The notes beneath the pieces were generated by a model. The model was not told the origin of the DNA and searched no databases. It worked only from the letters and a program-made list of their open reading frames with translations. Below are positions 1 to 5,911 of a DNA stretch of 9,733 bases, in pieces (the first letter of the stretch is position 1; each line of letters opens with the position of its first letter). Source of the DNA: Thermoleophilia bacterium (GTDB taxonomy: Bacteria; Actinomycetota; Thermoleophilia; Gaiellales; Gaiellaceae); contig JAERMP010000058.1 in the NCBI GenBank assembly GCA_016844515.1, forward strand, positions 1 to 9,733. Reading direction: 5' to 3'. Made by a program: the position numbers and the translations under genes.

Positions 1-79
1 CCGATTGGCCTCGACGATCATTGCCGTGACCCCTTGCTCACCCTTCGTTTCGACCCCTGCTTCCTCGAGGGCCCCGGCG
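1..79. repeat. 79-bp direct repeat, copy at window edge
   Basis: Identical base for base to 688-766, in the same orientation and offset by 687 bp (229 codons), so both copies are read in the same phosphatase frame. Homology stops at base 80 (c here, g at 767). The left limit cannot be seen because the copy touches base 1. Confidence 0.95.
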
Positions 80-912
80 CCGTGGAGGCTCAGCGATGCC
101 GGTGAGGCCTCCGGCTCCTGTTCATGCTCCTGCTGCATTGGGTCGTCCGCGACCGGCTCGGGTACGATGGCAGCCGGCTCGTGCGCTGGAGGTTCACCCT
201 CGGCGAGCTCGAAGAGCACGACCGTTACGTTGTCTTCGCCGCCCTGCCGGTTCGCCGCCGCGACGAGAGCCTCTGCCGCCGCCGCCGGGTCTCGCTCGGC
301 TGCTTCCAGCGCAGCTGCGACAGCACTGTCGGCGAGCATCGTCGGAAGACCGTCCGAACAGATGAGATAGAGGTCGCCAGGCTCACCTGCGATCGTGAGC
401 ACCTCGACGTCGACTATCGGCTCCGTTCCGAGCGCTCGCGTGATAGCGGATCTCTGAGGATGTCGCTCGGCCTCCTCCGGCGTAAGGACGCCGCTCGAAA
501 CCAACTCTGCGACGAGCGAATGGTCGGTCGTGAGCTGCTCGAGCGAGCCAGCTCGCAAGAGGTACGCGCGCGAGTCCCCGACGTGCCCGATCGCGACGGT
601 GCCCGAGTCGGTGTCGAAGAGCGCCGCCGTCACCGTCGTCCCCATCCCGGTGGTTGCCGGATCCGCGAGCGCGCGTTCCCAGATGCGCCGATTGGCCTCG
701 ACGATCATTGCCGTGACCCCTTGCTCACCCTTCGTTTCGACCCCTGCTTCCTCGAGGGCCCCGGCGGCCAGTCGCGCCGCGACCTCGCCTGCGCGCGCAC
801 CTCCCATGCCGTCTGCCACGGCGAAGAGCGGCGGCTCGCAGATGAACGCGTCCTCGTTGCGAAGACGTCTCCGCCCCGTGTCGGTGACACCTGCTGCGCG
901 CCCGATCCTCAT
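1..912 (-). CDS. pstP: PP2C-family Ser/Thr protein phosphatase, PstP/Stp1-like (3' end off the window)
   Basis: Removes phosphate from Ser/Thr residues, opposing the kinase encoded upstream. The frame is open for 304 codons from ATG at 912 to the window edge with no stop. The PP2C motifs are complete: TDTGRRRLRNED (10-21), ADGMGG (33-38), GTTVTAA (91-97), GHVGDSR (109-115), SDGL (186-189) and GGEDN (224-228); the Asp residues in NED, ADG, SDG and EDN are the expected metal ligands. The catalytic domain ends near residue 237 and is followed by an acidic Pro/Glu-rich linker (about 238-275). PstP proteins normally have a membrane helix after such a linker. Here residues 280-304 instead repeat residues 51-75 exactly, so the C-terminal part is suspect. 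The ATG overlaps the fhaB stop as ATGA, and a GGAG lies 11 bases upstream, which fixes the start. The symbol is inferred from synteny with mycobacterial fhaA-fhaB-pstP. The catalytic assignment is secure; the C-terminus is not. Confidence 0.93.
   Translation of the reverse strand, partial: MRIGRAAGVTDTGRRRLRNEDAFICEPPLFAVADGMGGARAGEVAARLAAGALEEAGVETKGEQGVTAMIVEANRRIWERALADPATTGMGTTVTAALFDTDSGTVAIGHVGDSRAYLLRAGSLEQLTTDHSLVAELVSSGVLTPEEAERHPQRSAITRALGTEPIVDVEVLTIAGEPGDLYLICSDGLPTMLADSAVAAALEAAERDPAAAAEALVAAANRQGGEDNVTVVLFELAEGEPPAHEPAAIVPEPVADDPMQQEHEQEPEASPASLSLHGAGALEEAGVETKGEQGVTAMIVEANR
688..766. repeat. 79-bp direct repeat, internal copy in the PP2C domain
   Basis: This copy encodes residues 51-75 of the phosphatase, between the ADGMGG metal-binding motif and the GTTVTAA strand, where it fits the PP2C fold. 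It is therefore the native copy, and 1-79 is the displaced one. Confidence 0.95.
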
Positions 913-1388
913 TGCAGCTGAAGCTCCGTCTCACCGATGCGGACGACGTCGCCAGGCCTGAGCGTCCGCCCGCTCTTCACCCGCCCGCCGTTGACGAAGG
1001 TTCCGTTGGTAGAGCCGAGATCGTCGATCCAGAGGCCGTCCGTGCGCGGTTCGATCCGCGCGTGTCGGGCTGACACGAACTCGTCGCGTTCGAGCCTGAT
1101 CCCGCTGTCCGCATCGCGCCCGACGGTTGTGGCTGCAGTGACCTCGATGGTGCTTCCCTGCACGAGCTCCGGGCTCGTCACGACGAGGAAGTTGCCCGGG
1201 CGCACCCCGAGCTCGGCGCGTAGCGCTGCGGCCTCCGCGGCGCCGAGCACGATGCTCTCCTGCGGAGCACCACCGATGTCCTTGGTGGCGGTGCGGACGA
1301 CGAGCACGATGAAGCCGTAGAGAAGGACGAGGAACGCGATCTTCAGGATCAGAAGCGTCTCGTCGGTTGCGAGCGCCTCGACGGTCAC
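909..1388 (-). CDS. fhaB: FHA-domain membrane protein, FhaB-like
   Basis: A membrane-anchored reader of phosphothreonine that can bring phosphorylated partners to the membrane. The 159-residue protein has one N-terminal membrane helix (about 12-31), a short linker and a C-terminal FHA domain (about 66-157). The FHA signature residues are present: GR (90-91), SARH (106-109), GSTNGT (125-130) and Asn133. GTG at 1388 is chosen because it overlaps the fhaA stop as GTGA and puts the helix right at the N-terminus. The frame stays open upstream to 1622, but that part lies inside fhaA and encodes Arg-rich sequence typical of an out-of-frame shadow. No strong ribosome site is visible, so translation is probably coupled to fhaA. 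Mycobacterial FhaB (also called FipA) has the same size, topology and gene position. Confident in the family; the symbol rests on synteny. Confidence 0.9.
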   Translation of the reverse strand: MTVEALATDETLLILKIAFLVLLYGFIVLVVRTATKDIGGAPQESIVLGAAEAAALRAELGVRPGNFLVVTSPELVQGSTIEVTAATTVGRDADSGIRLERDEFVSARHARIEPRTDGLWIDDLGSTNGTFVNGGRVKSGRTLRPGDVVRIGETELQLQ

Positions 1389-2167
1389 GATTTCTGGATC
1401 GCGCGTCCGAAGACGATCTCCGTCGCGCCCAGCGTGATCCGGTCGCCGTCTCGGAGCCGTTGTCGATCGACGCGCTTGCCGTTCACGAGGGTCCCGTTCG
1501 TCGAGCCGAGATCCACGACCCAGAACGTGGAGCCCTCCTGCCGAATCTCCGCGTGCTTGCGCGAGATGTTGACGTCGGAGATGCGCACACCTGCGTCTCG
1601 TGAGCGCCCCAGGACGACGCACGGGTCACTGACTACGTGCTGTCTGCCTGCAACGGTCAGCGACACCACTTCGCGCTCCGGTTCGGGCTCGGGTGGAGGG
1701 GCATCGACGACCGGAGGTGTGGGTGCTCGGTAGATCATGGTCTGCGCCGGCTGCTCGACCGGGAGCTCCGGCGGCGGAGGCGGTTCGTCCGACGCCTCGT
1801 CGGCGACGAGGCGCGTCGCGATCCCGAACTCTCCGACGGCGAGATCGTCGTCCGTTGTGACGAGCACGACCGGAGCGCCGAGAAGGGCGAAGCGCTCCCG
1901 ACGGGCGTGCTCAGCGAGGTACTCCTGGAGCTCACCGACGAGCGACCCCTCATAGCCGGCGAACTGCTTGCGGTCGTTGGGAGAGAGGTAGATGGTGTAC
2001 TCGTTGGGAACGTAGACCCGTGAGACGGACACGTTACGGTGGTCGTCCATCTCCTTGACGAGCTTTCGCGCGAGCTCGATCGGCTGGACGCTCGTTCGGA
2101 ACGCGCGCCCGAAGACCCCCTCGAACAGGCCCTCGATCTTGGATTCGATGCTGCGCAGCACAGGCAT
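1385..2167 (-). CDS. fhaA: FhaA-like protein: DUF3662 domain plus FHA domain
   Basis: A cytoplasmic phosphothreonine-binding scaffold. In mycobacteria FhaA is a substrate of PknB and binds the phosphorylated pseudokinase domain of MviN, linking kinase signalling to peptidoglycan synthesis. In this 260-residue protein residues 1-120 match the DUF3662 (FhaA N-terminal) domain, with the characteristic start SIESKIEGLFEGVFGRAF and the segment YVPNEYTIYLSP (52-63). A Pro/Glu-rich linker spans 127-165, and the FHA domain spans about 168-255 with GR (187-188), SRKH (202-205), GSTNGT (221-226) and Asn229. The linker contains QTMIY (142-146), whose Thr resembles an FHA recognition site (pT-x-x-hydrophobic); that is speculation. 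ATG at 2167 starts exactly at the conserved N-terminus. The gene begins 62 bp after the kinase gene and overlaps fhaB by 4 bp. The proline-rich linker is shorter than in mycobacterial FhaA. Confidence 0.93.
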   Translation of the reverse strand: MPVLRSIESKIEGLFEGVFGRAFRTSVQPIELARKLVKEMDDHRNVSVSRVYVPNEYTIYLSPNDRKQFAGYEGSLVGELQEYLAEHARRERFALLGAPVVLVTTDDDLAVGEFGIATRLVADEASDEPPPPPELPVEQPAQTMIYRAPTPPVVDAPPPEPEPEREVVSLTVAGRQHVVSDPCVVLGRSRDAGVRISDVNISRKHAEIRQEGSTFWVVDLGSTNGTLVNGKRVDRQRLRDGDRITLGATEIVFGRAIQKS

Positions 2168-2187
2168 TCCGACGGGTACCCGCGCCG

Positions 2188-2193
2188 AGTGTA
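2188..2193 (-). promoter_or_regulatory. Possible -10 element for fhaA-fhaB-pstP
   Basis: On the minus strand this reads TACACT, fitting the actinobacterial TANNNT -10, and lies 20 bases before the fhaA ATG in the 62-bp gap after the kinase gene. No convincing -35 is visible. A perfect 10-bp palindrome, CGGGTACCCG (2173-2182), lies between it and the start codon. This may be an internal promoter that uncouples the FHA/phosphatase genes from the kinase. Confidence 0.3.
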
Positions 2194-2229
2194 GTGGTCG
2201 CTCCGGTGCCTACCGGGTTGTTGCCGGAT

Positions 2230-3909
2230 TCAGTTGCGGCGGCGCAACCCGGATGCAACGGCGGCCGCGATCGCCCACACGAGAACGAGCACGAACGCGC
2301 TTGCAACACCAGCGCCCGCTGCGATTCCGGCTGTGGTGAGCACGGCCCCGAGTGCAGCCACGCCGTAGGGCGACCGGCGTCGAGCCCACGGGAGGATCGC
2401 CGCCGCAACGGCTGCCATCACGATGGCGCCGAGGGCGATGGGGTAGGCGCTCAACGCGCCCCATACGGTGAGCGCAGTGTCGGTGACGGGATCGAGCGGC
2501 CCGATGCCGAGTGCCTCGGACGGACGGTTCACGATCGGGAGCCTCTCGCCCGTGACTCCAGCGACGAGAAGAGCCGCGAGCACCGCGAGTCCCGCCTGCG
2601 CAGCTCGTCTCACGGCGCCGCGGGCAGGCTGGACGGCGAGAGGGACGAGCGCGAGCAGGCCGGCGCCGGCGAGCAGCGGCCCGCATACGAACAGCAGTCC
2701 CCACCGAGCGTCACGCCACGAGAGCGCGAGCCACGCGAGCGCGAACGCTCCATAGAGGAGGGCCGCGCTCTCCGCGTAGTTCCCGAGCGGGAAAACCGGG
2801 GCGGCGAGTGCGACTGCAAGTCCAAGCCGCGGATCGAGCCAGGTCGCAAGACCGGCGCCGATCGCGATCGCGACGACGAGTGCTGGCGGCCAGAACGGAA
2901 GGAGCGTGGCGCCGATTGCGGCAGCCACGACGGCGAGGCCGATCGGAGCGACGCGTCGCGCCAAGATGTTCGCCGGGGCGTCGACGGACGGCGCCGGCTT
3001 CTCGCGTGGCGCGCGGGTCTCTCGAGCTGGAGACGCTCGAAGTGAGTTTCGGAGCTGCGCTGCAAGCTCCGAAGCGCGCGGCCGCCCTTCGGGATCCGTG
3101 TCGAGCGCTCCGTCGACGGCCGCGATGAGCCTGCGCGGGAGGTACTTGCGTTCCAACACAAGTGGAGGCGCGCCTGCCTGTATGGCACGAGCGACCTCCT
3201 GGAGCGGGAGGCCCCAGAACGGGTGTCGTTCGGCAAGAGCCTCCCACAGCAGGACACCGACGGACCACACGTCGCTCTCGGGCGTGGCGTCTCCACCCGC
3301 GAGTCGCTCGGGCGCGATGTAGGCGAGCGTTCCCGGGACGTCTCCAACGGCGGTGAGCGTGTCCGCGCCGTCGAACTGTGCGAGGCCGAAGTCGAGGAGC
3401 CGTACCGCGATCTCGTCCCGATCCTCGAGGAGGATGTTCGACGGCTTCACATCTCGATGCACGATCCCGGCTCGATGGGCGTGTGCGAGCGCGTCGAGCA
3501 CCTGCGCAGCGACTTCGACTGCATCGGCGTCTGTCAGGACACCTGCGCGTAGCGCCTCTCGAACCGTGCGGCCGGGTACGTACTCGTACGCGATGTAGAC
3601 GTGGCTGGCGTCGTGCCCCACGTCATAGGCCCTCACGCAGCGGTCGTGCCGGAGGCGGCGTGCGGCGAGCGCCTCACGCTCGGCGCGGGCGGCCGCCTTT
3701 CCTTCCCGAGGGATGATCTTGAGTGCGACGTCCAATCCGTTGCGCTCGTCGAGCGCGAGCCAGACGGAGCCCGAGCCGCCGCTGCCGAGCGGGCGCATCG
3801 GGCGATAGCGGCCGAGAACGAGCTCCTGGGTGGATGGGGCGACTGCGACGGACGACACCGGTAGGGCCACACTTAGCCGCCGTCGCTTGAACTCCTCGCC
3901 TCTGCGCAA
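2230..3909 (-). CDS. Ser/Thr protein kinase with polytopic membrane C-terminus
   Basis: Phosphorylates Ser/Thr on partner proteins; the FHA proteins downstream are likely readers or substrates. From the TTG at 3909 the protein is 559 residues. The kinase domain spans about 34-290: glycine loop GSGGSGSV (42-49), VALK with Lys64, an AEREA helix with the C-helix Glu (about 77-79), HRDVKPSN (151-158, Asp153 catalytic), DFG (173-175), APE (199-201) and DVWSVG (213-218). All catalytic residues are present, so it should be active. A linker (about 290-317) leads to roughly 8-9 hydrophobic segments between 318 and 555, ending in RRRN. PknB-type kinases instead have one helix and extracellular PASTA repeats, none of which are seen here. 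The start is uncertain: TTG (3909), GTG (3870) and GTG (3858) are all in frame, none has a well-spaced ribosome site, and the kinase fold begins only near residue 34. This is not a clear PknA or PknB equivalent. Confidence 0.9.
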   Translation of the reverse strand: MRRGEEFKRRRLSVALPVSSVAVAPSTQELVLGRYRPMRPLGSGGSGSVWLALDERNGLDVALKIIPREGKAAARAEREALAARRLRHDRCVRAYDVGHDASHVYIAYEYVPGRTVREALRAGVLTDADAVEVAAQVLDALAHAHRAGIVHRDVKPSNILLEDRDEIAVRLLDFGLAQFDGADTLTAVGDVPGTLAYIAPERLAGGDATPESDVWSVGVLLWEALAERHPFWGLPLQEVARAIQAGAPPLVLERKYLPRRLIAAVDGALDTDPEGRPRASELAAQLRNSLRASPARETRAPREKPAPSVDAPANILARRVAPIGLAVVAAAIGATLLPFWPPALVVAIAIGAGLATWLDPRLGLAVALAAPVFPLGNYAESAALLYGAFALAWLALSWRDARWGLLFVCGPLLAGAGLLALVPLAVQPARGAVRRAAQAGLAVLAALLVAGVTGERLPIVNRPSEALGIGPLDPVTDTALTVWGALSAYPIALGAIVMAAVAAAILPWARRRSPYGVAALGAVLTTAGIAAGAGVASAFVLVLVWAIAAAVASGLRRRN

Positions 3910-3914
3910 ATCGA

Positions 3915-3932
3915 AATCCGCTCGCGCGGATT
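3915..3932. repeat. Hairpin upstream of the kinase gene
   Basis: Perfect 7-bp stem AATCCGC / GCGGATT with a TCGC loop. It lies just upstream of the TTG candidate start, so it would fall in the kinase 5' leader. Its role is unknown. Confidence 0.5.
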
Positions 3933-3954
3933 CCGGTTGCTGGTTGATGCTGTA

Positions 3955-3977
3955 GTAGGACCGGGGTCAGGTCCTAC
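3955..3977. repeat. REP-like hairpin containing GGGGTCAGGTCC
   Basis: Perfect 8-bp stem GTAGGACC / GGTCCTAC closing a GGGGTCA loop. The core GGGGTCAGGTC recurs at 5951 and, as GGCGTCAGGTC, at 5975. From memory, such palindromes with a GGGGTCAGGTC core resemble REP elements mobilised by RAYT (REP-associated tyrosine transposase) proteins. No such transposase gene is in the window. A second partner, CCTGACC at 3998-4004, could pair with GGTCAGG (3965-3971) as an alternative fold. The rest of the 135-bp gap (3910-4044) shows nothing I recognise. Confidence 0.6.
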
Positions 3978-4044
3978 GCAGCCTTCTCCGACAGTGTCCT
4001 GACCGATCCGAGGCTGGCGCAGACGCCGCGATTGGCGGACGGCC

Positions 4045-4518
4045 CTAGGACTCGGCAATTTGCGGCGCCCGCAGCGGACGCACTTCGTCGCGAACTTTTC
4101 TCAGGGCCCGCGCGAGAGCCGTCACGTCCCGGTCGTCGAGATGCCGCGCGAAGTGGCGATGGATTCCGTCGCGGTGGAGGGGACGGGCGGTGCGGAGGAC
4201 GTCGAACCCCTTCGGCGTGGCGACGACCTCGATCACCCGCCGGTCGGCGGGTGGCCGCTCCCGCCGTACCAGCCCGGCTCGCTCCATCCCGTCGACGACG
4301 CGCGTGAGGCCGCTCTTGCTGGCCACGATCTGGCCGGCGAGCTCGTTCATGCGCAGGTGGCCCTCCGGCGCTTCCTCCAGGTGGACGAGCACGTCGTACC
4401 AGCGCAGCGAAATTCCCGACTGCTGCTGCAACTCGGCGTCGAGGATGTCGATCAACGCGTGAGCGCTCTCGAGGAAGAGTCTCCAGGCGGCGAGTTGATC
4501 TGTTGTGGGAGTTGACAT
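4045..4518 (-). CDS. MarR-family transcriptional regulator
   Basis: A winged helix-turn-helix DNA-binding protein expected to act as a dimer on the divergent promoter beside it. It is 157 residues from ATG at 4518, typical for MarR. Residues 55-104 form the winged helix: HLRMNELAGQIVASKSGLTRVVDGMERAGLVRR is the helix-turn-helix with the recognition helix near 68-80, followed by the wing ERPPADRRVIEVVATPKG. The flanking N- and C-terminal helices (about 10-35 and 110-145) are the usual dimer interface. ATG 4518 is preferred over the in-frame TTG at 4536 because GAAGGGA sits just before it. It diverges from the NmrA-type gene across an 89-bp gap holding repeated CGCTAYGC motifs, so it probably represses that operon and itself. 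MarR ligands are often phenolic or oxidising compounds, but nothing in the sequence identifies one. No cysteine is present, which argues against thiol-based redox sensing of the OhrR type. Confidence 0.93.
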   Translation of the reverse strand: MSTPTTDQLAAWRLFLESAHALIDILDAELQQQSGISLRWYDVLVHLEEAPEGHLRMNELAGQIVASKSGLTRVVDGMERAGLVRRERPPADRRVIEVVATPKGFDVLRTARPLHRDGIHRHFARHLDDRDVTALARALRKVRDEVRPLRAPQIAES

Positions 4519-4526
4519 AGTCCCTT

Positions 4527-4583
4527 CGCTATGCAATTATCCGCTACGCGACATTCCTACCAACAACAGCTGTATAGCGTAGC
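4527..4583. promoter_or_regulatory. Putative MarR operator repeats in the divergent promoter
   Basis: CGCTATGC (4527-4534) and CGCTACGC (4542-4549) are near-identical direct repeats 15 bp apart. ATAGCGTAGC (4574-4583) carries the same motif inverted, and GCTACGC/GCGTAGC is a 7-bp perfect inverted pair. The position between a MarR gene and its diverging target is the standard operator location. Binding by this MarR is inferred. Confidence 0.45.
4536..4563 (-). promoter_or_regulatory. Predicted promoter of the marR gene
   Basis: On the minus strand TTGGTA (4558-4563) and GATAAT (4536-4541) are separated by 16 bp, fitting a vegetative -35/-10 pair (4 and 5 of 6 consensus bases). The start site would fall near 4529, about 11 bases before the marR ATG. 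The CGCTACGC repeat lies inside the spacer, so a bound repressor would block it. Confidence 0.45.
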
Positions 4584-4607
4584 AGCTCGAGAGGAAGGAG
4601 CGAAACG

Positions 4608-5501
4608 ATGTCAGACGCAGACATCACTCTGGTTGCCGGAGCGACTGGGAACACCGGCTCCGGCGTGGCGGCCTCGCTGCTTGCCAAGGGGCGGCGGGTG
4701 CGGGCGCTCGTCCGCGACGAGGCGAAGGCGGCCAACCTGCGCGAGCAGGGCGCCGAGGTCACGGTCGTCGACCTCGATCGGCCCGAGACCCTCACCGAGA
4801 GCCTGCTGGACGGGGTGACCGCGGTCTACTTCGTCACCTGGAACGGGCCGTCCGCTCTTCAGCAGTCGCGGAACCTGCTCGAGACCATCACGCGCTCGGG
4901 TGCGACGCCTCACATCGTCCGCCTCTCGGGCTACGGCACGCCGCAGAGCCGCATCATCTCCGAGCTCGCGAAATGCGAGGATGACTTGAAGGCATCCGGC
5001 CTGCCCTGGACGATCATCAAGCCCACGTTCTTCATGCAGAACGTGATGATGGCCGCCTCGAGCGTGAAGGATCAGGGAGCCGTCTACTTCGACTGGGGGA
5101 GCGGAAAGGCGGGGATGATCGACCTGCGGGACGTCGTCGATTGCGCCGTCGGCGCCCTCACCCGCAACCGCGGAGCCATCGAGGGCGAGACCTTCGTCCT
5201 CACAGGGCCGGCCGCGATCGGCTTCGCCGACGTGGCGGAGATCCTTTCGCGCGTGATCGGCCGGACGGTCGAGTACGTTCCCGTGCCGCACGCAGCCGCC
5301 AGCGAGGCGATGCTCGGCATGGGCGTGCCGGAGTGGATCGTCAAGGGCTACGCCGAGCTGAGTGCCGGGTTCGAGGACGGGTTCGCCGACCTGACGACCG
5401 ACAACGTCCAGGTGCTGAGCGGCCACGCGCCTGGCGACTTCGAGCGGTTCGCACGCGACTTCGCGGAGGTCTTCGCCGGAGCCCCGGCGGTCGTCGCGTA
5501 G
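4608..5501 (+). CDS. NmrA-family NAD(P)-binding protein
   Basis: An atypical short-chain dehydrogenase-like protein with an NAD(P)-binding Rossmann fold. Members range from NAD(P)H-dependent quinone or NADPH oxidoreductases (QorB-like) to non-catalytic redox sensors (fungal NmrA). It is 297 residues, the usual size. The dinucleotide loop GATGNTG (11-17) follows the first strand ITLVA, and VRALVRDEAKAANL (31-44) resembles the cofactor-ribose region, where the Arg residues suggest NADPH. The segment IVRLSGYGT (107-115) occupies the usual active-site strand. KPTFFMQN (around 138-145) and the C-terminal TFVLTGPAAIGFADVAEILSRVIGR are characteristic of the family. An AAGGAG ends 8 bases before the ATG, so the start is firm. 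It diverges from the marR gene, is followed 53 bp later by a small barrel protein, and the pair is closed by a strong hairpin. The substrate is unknown; quinone reduction or detoxification is a guess from context. Confidence 0.88.
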   Translation: MSDADITLVAGATGNTGSGVAASLLAKGRRVRALVRDEAKAANLREQGAEVTVVDLDRPETLTESLLDGVTAVYFVTWNGPSALQQSRNLLETITRSGATPHIVRLSGYGTPQSRIISELAKCEDDLKASGLPWTIIKPTFFMQNVMMAASSVKDQGAVYFDWGSGKAGMIDLRDVVDCAVGALTRNRGAIEGETFVLTGPAAIGFADVAEILSRVIGRTVEYVPVPHAAASEAMLGMGVPEWIVKGYAELSAGFEDGFADLTTDNVQVLSGHAPGDFERFARDFAEVFAGAPAVVA

Positions 5502-5554
5502 GCATCACGTTTCCATCGCAGAGAACTCGAGGAAAGTCGACGAAAGGAGTCACC

Positions 5555-5827
5555 GTGACCACAGCGATCGTTCTCCATCGAGTCGCCGACTACGACGCCT
5601 GGCGACCTGTCTACGACGCTCTGAACGACACTCGCGACGCCGCAGGCGTCACTGATCAGGAAGTGCTCCGTTCGCAGGACGATGCCCAGTTCGTGATCAT
5701 CCGCCACGAGTTCGCCACCCGCGACGCTGCCGACGCGTTCTTCGGCGGCGCAGAGCTCAAGCAGGCGATGACGGACGCCGGCGTCGACACTTCGACGCTC
5801 CAGATCCACATCGCCGACCCCACCTGA
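5555..5827 (+). CDS. Small dimeric alpha/beta-barrel protein (ABM-like)
   Basis: A 90-residue protein beginning MTTAIVLHRVADYDAWRPVYDAL. The pattern of short strand, helix with conserved Tyr/Asp/Trp, strand (FVIIRHEF, 46-53), helix rich in Ala/Asp (residues 55-75) and final strand (LQIHIAD) fits the dimeric ferredoxin-like alpha/beta barrel of the antibiotic biosynthesis monooxygenase and stress-responsive barrel group. GTG 5555 is chosen because AAAGGAG sits 5 bases before it and the protein starts directly in the first strand. The same frame stays open upstream into the NmrA gene, but that part is Arg-rich shadow sequence. It is probably co-transcribed with the NmrA-type gene. Known barrel proteins of this size can be cofactor-free monooxygenases or simple binding proteins; no specific catalytic residue is identifiable here. 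Confidence 0.8.
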   Translation: MTTAIVLHRVADYDAWRPVYDALNDTRDAAGVTDQEVLRSQDDAQFVIIRHEFATRDAADAFFGGAELKQAMTDAGVDTSTLQIHIADPT

Positions 5828-5841
5828 TCGAGCGCTGGCGG

Positions 5842-5911
5842 GTTCGAGTTGTGAACGGAAGAGCCCCGCCTAGCGGGGCTCTTCCACGCCGTGCTCGAAC
5901 TGGCGTTCACA
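5842..5911. repeat. Interleaved inverted repeats around the terminator hairpin
   Basis: GTTCGAG (5842-5848) pairs with CTCGAAC (5894-5900), and TGTGAAC (5850-5856) pairs with GTTCACA (5905-5911). The order is A, B, hairpin, A', B', so the two outer helices cross: they can form only one at a time or as a pseudoknot. Their function is unknown. Confidence 0.5.
5857..5885 (+). terminator. Strong hairpin terminator after the marR/NmrA/ABM cassette
   Basis: Perfect 13-bp stem GGAAGAGCCCCGC / GCGGGGCTCTTCC with a CTA loop, 29 bases after the stop of the barrel gene. No T-tract follows, so it may instead work as an RNA-stabilising 3' end or as a U-less actinobacterial terminator. Confidence 0.75.

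Noticed and set aside
124..921. A 265-codon plus-strand frame opposite the phosphatase gene
   Set aside because: The minus strand carries the full set of PP2C motifs; this frame is Arg-rich with no motif.
2194..3045. A 283-codon plus-strand frame opposite the kinase membrane tail
   Set aside because: The composition (Arg, Glu, Gly, Ser runs) is typical of a shadow, while the other strand gives coherent membrane helices.
3873..4058. Short minus-strand frame between the kinase and marR genes
   Set aside because: 61 codons across the REP-like hairpin with no ribosome site or coherent sequence.
5141..5554. N-terminal extension of the ABM-like gene reaching back into the NmrA gene
   Set aside because: The upstream part is Arg-rich and overlaps a well-supported gene; a ribosome site and family start point to GTG 5555.
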